NCBI GenBank assembly: GCA_037783545.1
Contig: JBBELK010000380.1
Span: 62,001 to 126,000, forward strand
Reading direction: 5' to 3'
From: Henricia sp. BOLD:AAB3569
Lineage: Eukaryota > Echinodermata > Asteroidea > Spinulosida > Echinasteridae
Length of the DNA: 64,000 nucleotides
In this document: one piece after another, positions 55,660 through 64,000 of the stretch
Position numbering within the stretch: the first letter of the stretch is position 1
Layout of the letters: each line of letters begins with the position of its first letter
The notes under the pieces: generated by a model
The model's database searches: none
What the model was told of the DNA's origin: nothing
What the model saw: only the letters and a program-made list of their open reading frames with translations
Made by a program: the position numbers and the translations under genes

Positions 55660-58600
55660 ATTTTAATTCGAGCCTTTTGGCTCTGTTTGTGACAATTGTC
55701 TCACAATGCTTATATGATCGGACGGAATAGGGAACGTCTTTTTCATCAAGTGCAAGTAGCGGGTTCTTTTGCGGATTTCTCGGTGCTAAAATCTTACGAA
55801 ACCATGGGTATTTTGAACGAGAGGATTTTGCTGTAGGCCCTACCGCGTGCATGTAAGTGTACGTACCTATGTGTATTGACATGTCGTCTGGCAGACCGGA
55901 ACTTCCCGGAACTTAATCTGATCGCCCTTGGAGGCACGCGTGTATTGCACTGCGAGAGTAATGGATGACATATTTGAGGAAGTTATACGGCGGAGTTCTT
56001 GTCTACCTGCTGAACTTTAATACGACATTTGGGACTATAAATGCCGAGACCGTCGCCCATTTCAGCATTCTTTCCAGCGGGTGAATCCCGGAGCGTTTGC
56101 CGACCGGAACGGACGGAAGCGACGGTGCTGAAGGGAAATTGCAGGATTCACGCTGATGATTCAAGATGTCCAGAACTGAAATTGTGTCGGAATCCTGGTC
56201 ATGAGCTAACGACCGTCAGAACACATGGACATCGGCTTGGACACTGCCGGACGTTGGTGTCTCGTGCTCAAGTTGTACCGAGATTCAAGGAACAGTATTG
56301 GCTATAGTGTTGGCAATGTATTTCCTGTGACGTTAACCCTCATTCCGATCAAATCTCATGTTGTTGTTTTTTCAAACAAGTACTGAGCATGCTGAGTGAG
56401 TATTTGTCATTTTGAATTTATCAATATTGGTACAGCGGCACACATGTTTACAATTTGAAGCACTTATGCAATAATTGAGTCTAAGGGATTGTTGTCCTTG
56501 GCGATGGGCGGGCATGGAGAATTTGCTTGGTTGCCAGAAAGCATTGCTTTGGAGAAAGCATTGCCTAGGAGCCGGAAGGGAATTTCCTCTATTTCCCTAC
56601 AAGGGTTTTGAGAGGTTTTCGCCCTTCCCTGAGCCCCGCTCATTTTGCCAGTGTGAAACAAGCTCCCGTTGACTCGGCCACGTGTTGCTATTGGATACAG
56701 TGGTTACATTTAAACTATGTTTTTTTGGTTTTGCTTCACATTCCATGTTTATGTTGGTGTGTTAAGGGCACAATTCATGCTCACGCTGTCTTTGAAGTTG
56801 CTCCCGCTTCCGCAGATTTTTACTGAACATGTTCATTTTTTTTTTTGAAGTCAATCTGATGGTTTTGGGTATTGATTAGCCTACCCTAGGGAGTATTGAT
56901 CGGTCTATCCGATCTTCGGTTTTCTAACTCTGTTATTCAACAGTTAATTTGTGTCAACATTTCAGGGGTGAGAATTTTCCGGATTTCTGGAATGTTACCA
57001 ATTTGTAGCGGAATTGTTGTTGTTGTGGGCTCCGCGGCCGCAATCTATTGTGTTTTTTTCTATTACTTTTGTTTTTGGCCCCCTTTTTGCACACCATACT
57101 TTTTAACGAGCGCCCTCAATTGATTCAGTAATTTTGCAAAAAACTAAAACAAAAACAAAAACAAACAAAAAACTTGTGCGAGACTAGTTGTCGCGCAAGT
57201 GCACGTATACTATGTACTGTGCATGCCGAGTCTGCAACGAGTAGCGAAGCGGATGTGTACATCTTCGGTTGATGTTGCCTGGATTCTTTTTTTTTTCTAT
57301 TGTCCACATTGTTGACCTATTAACAAGGTAATTTTTTCAAACAAAACTGGTTATTGTGATGCCTATTTAAAATGTTGTTGACATTGCATTTTGCACGATG
57401 ACGATGGTACGGTGTTTTAAACGATCCTATGAAAAGTTGAAGTTTGCGTGCGTGGTTTTCCCCTCCCCATGGATGCCACGCCCCTTCCCGGATGTTAGTT
57501 TTCCTCCAATTTCCCCCTGAAATTTGCGCACGCCAATTAAACCCTGTGTATTGGCATGCGCTCATGTGACATTTTATGGTTTGACCATGTTTGTACATGT
57601 GTGCTCTAGATGAGATTTATGCAGTTGCATTTGGCTATTTGAGAATTGAAGCCACGTCTTTCTAGAACATGTACATTTTGCACTTGAGGTCAAGCTGATG
57701 GTTTTGGGTATTGATTTGCGTACCCTATGGATTATTGATCGGTCCAGCCGATCTTCGGTTTTTCTAATTTATGTTATTTAACAGTTTATTTTGTCAAACA
57801 TATGCGCACGCCCATTAAAACATGTGAATGGGCATGCCCTCACATGACACTTAATGGTTTGACTTTGTACACGTGTGTGCGCTAGATGAGATTTGCAGTT
57901 GGCTATTTGAGAATTGAAGCCACGCATTTCTTGAACATGTACATTTTGCACTTGAGGTCAAGCTGATGGTTTTGGGTATTGATTTGCCTACCCTTTGGAT
58001 TATTGATCGGTCCAGCCGATCTTCGGTTTTCTAACTTATGTTTTTAAACAGTTAATTTTTGTCAAAAATGTGAATGGGCATGCGCTCACGTGACAACTGA
58101 ATGGTTTGACCATCGATGTGGCAGTTGGCTGTGCATGGCGGATAGTGGTTTCAATGTTTGACGTCGTTACTTTCACAGGACATTGGACGGAAAGTACGGA
58201 GGCGTTCTTTACCGCAATCTGTGATTTCTTACAGGTTTGCATCCTATTCAGTTCGGAGACCTCCAACGGGGGTTGTTGAGTGGAGGTGGCGGATTTATTT
58301 CGCTTAATTATATGCATTTATTTTCTATGCATTATTCTGTGTTTTCTATGTATTCTGGTTTTTGCTTCCAGTAGGTTCTTATATAGCTTGCTTTCTCAGC
58401 GTGGGTTAAAGAAGATGTTCCATCGTAGTCAAGCAATCTTCGCAGGTTTGTATACCACGTACATGTACATGTACATCAATTTGCCTAATTATTATGCTAA
58501 CGCACACTGATCTTTTCCAGGACAAGACTGGGTATATGCTTAGTTATGTAAAGTTTAATAGGCTATAGCAAATTTTCTGTAGCTGTAGTCGGCCGGTATT

Positions 58601-59325
58601 TTTTATTCGTGCATGTTCTGTCTGTAATTGTCTGTACGTGTACGTGTCATCCGTTTCAAGTTCGTGCTCCCATTTGTAAGGTGCTGGTTTGTGCTTTTAG
58701 TAACTTATTTTTGCTTGCTCTAATTTGCAGCATAGAATGAAGAAGATGTGCACTCTTCAAGCGTTATCCACAGGTTTGTACAGGTATACCACGTACATGT
58801 ATTTTTGCCTTCATGATGCTGGCATTAACTGTTCTTTACCATGGCAAGGCTTGGCGTATGCCAACGAATTTATTTCAATTGCATTCATAATTATGTACAT
58901 GTGCATTCAAATTTTTGTACATAGGCGATAGCAACAATTTTGTTTTCTTGTTTGTATCATGTATAGTGGACTTACTAGGATTCTCCGGTTCTGCACGAAC
59001 TTACAAATGTGGCTGTCATTTACTGCGCGGTTTCGTTGTTTGTTTAAAATTGTAATAATAATTTTGATCAAAAAAATAAATTAATCAATAAAAAATAAAA
59101 TATAAAAAAAAGAAGAGAAAAGAGCTGTCAGTGGTCCATTTAGGTCCATGTTGTATGTTCATTGCAGTAATGTCCGTTTGCAATGGTTTTTGCTGCATCG
59201 CGTTTTAAAATGTATATCTCGTGTTGCTAAATTCATCTCTAATTGTCCATCTCATTTTCATAATAATGACCATTCGTGCATTGTTGGGAAAGGAGTGGCA
59301 CGCACGAGATTGCTGTGATGCATGC
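55660..59325. other. Interior of unit U1
   Basis: No recognised protein. A GGTATTGATTNGCCTACCC ... TTGATCGGTC ... CCGATCTTCGG module recurs at about 56865-56930, 57690-57770 and 57960-58035, and a shorter version near 60535-60760. This indicates internal amplification within a long untranslated or LTR-like region. Confidence 0.6.
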
Positions 59326-59412
59326 TCCGACGGGATGCCCTGTTACCTAAGTTGGTAGAGCAGTTGGCATGTATGGCAAGGATCTGGGCTCGAATCCAAG
59401 TCGGAGTATTGC
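59326..59412 (+). repeat. tRNA-like sequence (degenerate, SINE head?)
   Basis: GTTGGTAGAGCAGTTGGCA (box A-like) followed 38 bases later by GGGCTCGAATCC (box B-like). CTCCGAC and GTCGGAG flank it. The anticodon stem is poor and the spacing is off, so it is not a functional tRNA gene. Confidence 0.5.
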
Positions 59413-59997
59413 AATTTTCTCGTGTTTCTAAATTCATCTTTAATTCACAAAATAAAAAGGAGACAATCAAGAGATTGTGGTGCTGTAATTTTTGACAACT
59501 GTACAGCCTACTTCGAGACATTTTTCGCGGCTTCATGAAACAAAGTTGACATGCTTTCCACAAAAAATTGATTTCCAATTTTACAGCCACACATTGTTTT
59601 GATTCGTGTTGGCGTAATGGGGCCTTTGATCCAGGTGTTAATCGCCTTGTGGATGGCAGTCAGAACTATCTGAGATTGTGATAGCAGCTTCGCTGCTTAC
59701 ATGCCATTTCTTTTGGACTTTAACCATGTAACTCAGTCATGCTTTGTTGACGGGTTTCACTTCGCACGCGATGAACCTAACGTTGCTTTCTCTAAGTATG
59801 CGTCTCAGGTTGACCTCAATTAAAAAATTTAAAAAAAAATACAAACAAACAAACAAAAACAAAAACGTCAATCACTTGATTTTTGTTTCGATTGCTGTGC
59901 TGTGGTTCCATTTTCTTTGCGTGCTTAGCGTTCGGGCTGGTTTGTCCTGGTTGTGCGCCTTGAGCTGTCGTTTCCTTTGGGCGCGCGCAGCGCGTGT

Positions 59998-60942
59998 GGA
60001 CGTTGTGGCAGGAAACCAACAGCAACTTTGCACAACTTGTGAATTGTTGTTCTTCTTGCAATAATGTTAACAAATTACACAGTTAAGGCTCAATCTGCAG
60101 TGCATATGCGTAGAGTATGACTGCTTACTAAATAAATGTAATCAAAAGTAATCGAGTAAACTAGACTTTACAAAGCACATCCACTTCCGCTGAGTGTACC
60201 GCTGCGGAACATGGATGTGCCTTGGACGTAATTGTGCAGGGTACATGTATTGATAAGCCTACCCAATATCATCAATTGTAGTAATAAATGTAATCAAAAG
60301 TTATCGAGTAAACTACATGTAGACTTAACAGAGCACATTCACTTCCCCTGAGGTACCGCTGCGGTACCGCTGCGGAACATGGATGCGCCTTAAACGTAAT
60401 TGCGCAGGGATAAGGTGAAAACGTCACCCTTTGTGTGTTGGCAACTGACGTCACACTTTTGTAGTCTGTTGTAGTAAACTAGACTGAATGTAATTAAAAG
60501 TAATCGAGTAAACTAGGGTATTGTGCAGGGTATTGATATGCCTACCCTGTAGGTATTGATAAGCCTACCCAATCTCATCAATTGTAGTAAACTAGGGTAT
60601 TGATATGCCTGTGGGTATTGATAAGCCTACCCAATATCATCAATTGTAGTAAACTAGACTAAATGTAATTAAAAGTAATCGAGTAAACTAGGGTATTGTA
60701 CAGGGTATTGATATGCCTACCCTGGGGGTATTGATAAGCCTACCCCATCTTCGGTATTCTATCAACAGTTATTTGGTACAGTGTATTATATAAACACTTG
60801 TTTGGTAAACCGCTGTGCATTCATCTAAATCTGAACTTTTGGTCACATGTCATGTTTTAACGAAGACTCAATAAAACCTTGTACGCCGACAGAGAACAAA
60901 AAACCATTTGGCGTTTTGTCTCGTTCGTTTGTCTCAGCATAA
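59998..60942 (+). repeat. Direct repeat 2, first copy
   Basis: Matches 61317-62418, which has one additional internal repeat unit of about 150 bp. Contains reiterated AAATGTAATCAAAAGTAATC, CGCTGCGGAACATGGATG and GTATTGATAAGCCTACCC words and ends with the poly(A) signal and CTCAGCATAA. Confidence 0.9.
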
Positions 60943-61262
60943 TGCATTTTACCGCATAGACGATAAAATTATTTATGCCGAGCGAACGCTGTCATTGTTG
61001 ATCGGGGATTCGGCGCGGTTTTGTTCCCCTTCGAAGCCAATTTTGCACACGAGTTTCTGCACGGTTTGCCAGCCGGAGTTTGCGGACGCAAGCGAAGTCA
61101 TTCTGTGGGCCATCCTACTGAATATGCAGTGGCACTATGCGAAAGATTCTGGGCAGCCAATCACTGCAGGCCTTTCAGCCCGCACCGCCAAACATTTCGC
61201 GCGCGTAAACAATCACAAAGTCGTCGTACAAGGATGAGTTAACATGCTTAATTTTTTAACGA
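60943..61262 (+). repeat. Direct repeat 1, second copy
   Basis: Second copy of 55340-55659. The short conserved frame here is open from 60908 because it reads across the U1/U2 joint. Confidence 0.9.
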
Positions 61263-61316
61263 CCCACCTCCACCCCGAGCGACCACCTCTTCGGTTTTGA
61301 TGTCGTTCTTCAAGGG

Positions 61317-62418
61317 GGACGTTTTGGCAGGAAACCAACAGCAACTTTGCACAACTTGTGAATTGTTGTTCTTCTTGCAATAATGTTAACAAATTACACA
61401 GTTAAGGCTCAATCTGCAGTGCATATGCGTACAGTATGACTGCTTACTAAATAAATGTAATCAAAAGTAATCGAGTAAACTAGACTTAACAAAGCACATC
61501 CACTTCCGCTGAGTGTACCGCTGCGGAACATGGATGTGCCTTGGACGTAATTGTGCAGGGTACATGTATTGATAAGCCTACCCAATATCATCAATTGTAG
61601 TAATAAATGTAATCAAAAGTTATCGAGTAAACTACATGTAGACTTAACAGAGCACATTCACTTCCGCTGAGGTACCGCTGCGGAACATGGATGTGCCTTG
61701 GACGTAATTGTGCAGGGTACATGTATTGATAAGCCTACCCAATATCATCAATTGTAGTAATAAATGTAATCAAAAGTTATGGAGTAAACTACATGTAGAC
61801 TTAACAGAGCACATTCACTTCCGCTGAGGTACCGCTGCGGTACCGCTGCGGAACATGGATGCGCCTTAAACGTAATTGCGCAGGGATAAGGTGAAAACGT
61901 CACCCTTTGTGTGTTGGCAACTGACGTCACACTTTTGTAGTCTGTTGTAGTAAACTAGACTGAATGTAATTAAAAGTAATCGAGTAAACTAGGGTATTGT
62001 GCAGGGTATTGATATGCCTACCCTGTGGGTATTGATAAGCCTACCCAATCTCATCAATTGTAGTAAACTAGGGTATTGATATGCCTGTGGGTATTGATAA
62101 GCCTACCCAATCTCATCAATTGTAGTAAACTAGACTAAATGTAATTAAAAGTAATCGAGTAAACTAGGGTATTGTACAGGGTATTGATATGCCTACCCTG
62201 GGGGTATTGATAAGCCTACCCCATCTTCGGTATTCTATCAACAGTTATTTGGTACAGTGTATTATATAAACACTTGTTTGGTAAACCGCTGTGCATTCAT
62301 CTAAATCTGAACTTTTGGTCACATGTCATGTTTTAACGAAGACTCAATAAAACCTTGTACGCCGACAGAGAACAAAAAACCATTTGGCGTTTTGTCTCGT
62401 TCGTTTGTCTCAGCATAA
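61317..62418 (+). repeat. Direct repeat 2, second copy
   Basis: Second copy of 59998-60942, with an extra roughly 150-bp internal unit; immediately followed by the resumed polymerase sequence at 62419. Confidence 0.9.
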
Positions 62419-63184
62419 GTAGTCCGGTAATTCTATGTAAGAGCTGCCCCTGATTGGCTTGTACTCCGTAAAGTTTATGTACAGAGTGTTTAGCTTAAAC
62501 ACGGACCACCCGCTCTTTTCCGTCTGAAATTATTCTAGTTTTGCCTTTAGATTTCCTATAGTACTCTTCAACACCTTGCCAATGTCGCTGTTGTTTAAAA
62601 CGAGTTCATTGCTCGTGCGGAATGTGATTTCTTTTTCTTCAATTTCCCCCTGCGCGTTTAATTTTCTTAGAGTTACACGTAATCCCAACTGAAAATTGTA
62701 ATTTGGTTTGTTCCGTATAATTTCAAGCATTTTACCAATTTTTTTATTTCTGTTGTATTTGAAGAAATTGACGTAATCTAAATTCTCGCGGCCAATTTTT
62801 ATTTCGTAATTTTGAATTACGTTGGCAAAGCGTTGAGGCACTATCCCCCTAAAATCTATTGGCTTTATGACCCCGCTGTATATAGGACGCCAATAATTTC
62901 TTATCGACTCTAAGTAATCACCCTTTGTATACTTGTTACTTTTGCCCGTGGCGTCAACCTTATTTATGTTATACTTGTCGATTAGCGATAGCAGACTCTG
63001 TTTAGCTTGGCCTCTAATATTTTTGAACTCATCCGCATATCGCTTGACCGTTTTTATTAGTTGCCTTCTCGTTCCAATTTTCTCACCGACGTCAATTACA
63101 GCCGGTAGATTTTCATCGCTAATAAACTTGGCAAGTCGTTTTTTGTTCCATCCAGAATATCCCGTTGGCTTATGTCCAGTTTCC
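62419..63184 (-). pseudogene. DNA polymerase N-terminal part, copy 2
   Basis: Duplicate of 46157-46922. It keeps the in-frame TAA (62530-62532) seen in copy 1 and starts at the METGHK ATG (63184). It is cut off from the exonuclease part by the 7-kb insertion. Confidence 0.9.
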
Positions 63185-63191
63185 ATTTTAT

Positions 63192-63369
63192 ATATATAAA
63201 AGATAATCTTATAGTTATTTTTAAAAAAATATCTCATTTTTTTAGGCATCAAAAACCAACAATGGTTTTTGATGCCTCGATTACATTCCGTTTTTAAAAT
63301 AATTTTTAAAGAAAACTCTGGGTTAGCGTTTTTGTGTTTTGGCCTAGGAGCCCCCATTTACATACTACT
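63192..63369 (-). repeat. Polinton right TIR, copy 2
   Basis: Same as 46930-47107, including the 34-bp hairpin at 63244-63277, and followed by CATGG at 63370. Confidence 0.9.
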
Positions 63370-64000
63370 CATGGTAATATTTCCATTCCCTATTATTAAC
63401 CCTAACACTAACATGACTAGTAACAGTACGTAACACTCGTCAATCTTCCAAAATCAATGTCACATAGGCCGAGGCCTACACCCTGCCCCTGGCCGATGGT
63501 AAATTACGCACGTGTACAGACGCGGACAAAAGTCCATACCATAGGCCTACCTTAAGTTGATGTTCCTTCCTCCATGTCATGATACCGTATACGTTTAGAA
63601 CACGTTCTTTCGGGAGTATTGTAAGGCTATAAGTTATTCCAAAAGGATACTGTCCACTTGGCAATGAAAGTGGGATTCATTAGACGTGTATAATCTGAAA
63701 ATAAAGCATCCATATTTGTCTATATTTCACGCACTCTACTGCAGCTAGCTGTGCTTACTGTACTTACTGCACTGCTGCGTTAATGGATAGCGCCACCTAC
63801 TGGCGAAACAATAGACATTTCACTCGAAATGCGACAATGCGACGGCACGACGCGACTATGCGACGGCACGACGCGACAATGCGACGGCACGACGCGACAA
63901 TGCGCCGTTGACGGCGTAAACGGCTAAGGAACATAATATCAACAAGCGACAATGCGACGCACAGTGCCTCAGAAGGTGACAAAAACGGCGAAAACTAGAT
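63370..64000. other. Duplicated host flank
   Basis: Matches 47108-47736 with few substitutions and a 3-bp insertion near 63684. Includes the 21-bp minisatellite (about 63824-63904). No gene. Confidence 0.85.

Larger units (their letters stand above)
55340..62418 (+). mobile_element. 7.08-kb retroelement-like tandem insertion in the polymerase gene
   Basis: Inserted between bases equivalent to 46156 and 46157 of copy 1. It consists of two tandem units that both start TGCATTTTACCGCATAGACG and end TTTGTCTCAGCATAA: U1 55340-60942 (5.6 kb) and U2 60943-62418 (1.48 kb). U2 equals the first 320 bp and last roughly 0.94-1.1 kb of U1, with a 54-bp segment containing the purine tract AAGGGGGAC at the joint. 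Each unit ends with AATAAA (60870, 62346) about 70 bp before its end. TG...CA near the ends and poly(A) signals suggest LTR-type or Penelope-like repeats, but no reverse transcriptase is recognised and no clean target duplication is seen. Class undetermined. Confidence 0.7.
50384..64000 (+). repeat. Segmental duplication of 39018-47736 (direct orientation)
   Basis: From CTTCAAGGGGCAAATTATAG onward the sequence follows copy 1 base for base with about 1% differences. It runs through the MULE-like array, the Polinton genes, the Polinton terminus (63369), the adjacent CATGG and the host flank to the window end. Differences: a shorter minisatellite, a deletion corresponding to 43003-44907, and a 7.08-kb insertion at 55340-62418. 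Because host flank and an internal breakpoint are shared, it arose by duplication or unequal exchange, not by fresh integration. Its true right end is outside the window. Confidence 0.95.

Noticed and set aside
59326..59412. Functional tRNA gene
   Set aside because: Box A- and B-like words exist, but the anticodon stem and arm spacing do not fold as a tRNA.

Overview
The window reads as a repeat-dense stretch of an animal nuclear genome. The evidence is nested class II transposons, tRNA-derived SINEs, LTR-type sequence, metazoan-style transposases (hAT/ZMYM-like, Transib/RAG1-like) and a Polinton/Maverick. There is no operon-style host gene content, rRNA or CRISPR. Frequent TACATGTA and TAGGCCTA words and the element mix suggest a marine invertebrate, perhaps an echinoderm, hemichordate or amphioxus, but this is a weak inference. 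No convincing host protein-coding gene was found.

Layout. (1) 1-6921 is a giant, almost perfect inverted repeat: two arms of about 3.42 kb around an 84-bp spacer. Further fragments of the same family lie at about 7.5 kb, 8.1 kb and 18.3-19.3 kb. (2) 8567-14802 (minus) is a tyrosine-recombinase gene split by a 5.24-kb CACTG-ended, EnSpm/CACTA-like element that carries a SINE and smaller hairpins. (3) 15.2-17.4 kb holds an inverted pair of about 0.5-kb segments, each with the same short ORF. (4) 19.3-21.8 kb holds an hAT-type transposase whose C-terminal half is inverted relative to its N-terminal half. (5) 23.3-24.3 kb contains two minisatellites.

(6) 25016-47107 is a complete 22.1-kb Polinton: 5'-AG termini, terminal inverted repeats and a CATGG target duplication. 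It encodes a small zinc protein, a membrane/coiled-coil protein, three tandem minor-capsid-like paralogues, a membrane-anchored virion-like protein, a large coiled-coil protein with C-terminal membrane segment, a genome-packaging ATPase, a double-jelly-roll major capsid protein, a small membrane protein, a retroviral-type integrase and a protein-primed family B DNA polymerase. Packaging ATPase, integrase and one minor-capsid paralogue are open. The others carry in-frame TAA codons, frameshifts (several at or near A-runs) or transposon insertions. Two insertions can be mapped to the base: a 4.9-kb CACTC-ended element with TA duplication, and a 2.07-kb MULE-like element with 9-bp duplication, the latter inside the capsid gene.

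(7) 47.1-50.4 kb is flank with a Transib (RAG1-like) transposase remnant and the 5' LTR plus gag start of an LTR retrotransposon. (8) From 50384 to the window end the segment that begins at 39018 is repeated in direct orientation: a second, partial Polinton. It has lost the polymerase catalytic core (about 1.9-kb deletion) and gained a 7.08-kb retroelement-like tandem insertion. The copy extends through the Polinton terminus into the same host flank, so it is a segmental duplication and not an independent integration.

The most unusual signal is a set of perfect palindromes in the Polinton: 80 bp in the left terminal repeat, 68 bp between two convergent genes, and a shorter one in the right terminal repeat. 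The first two share a core but differ elsewhere with matching changes on both arms.
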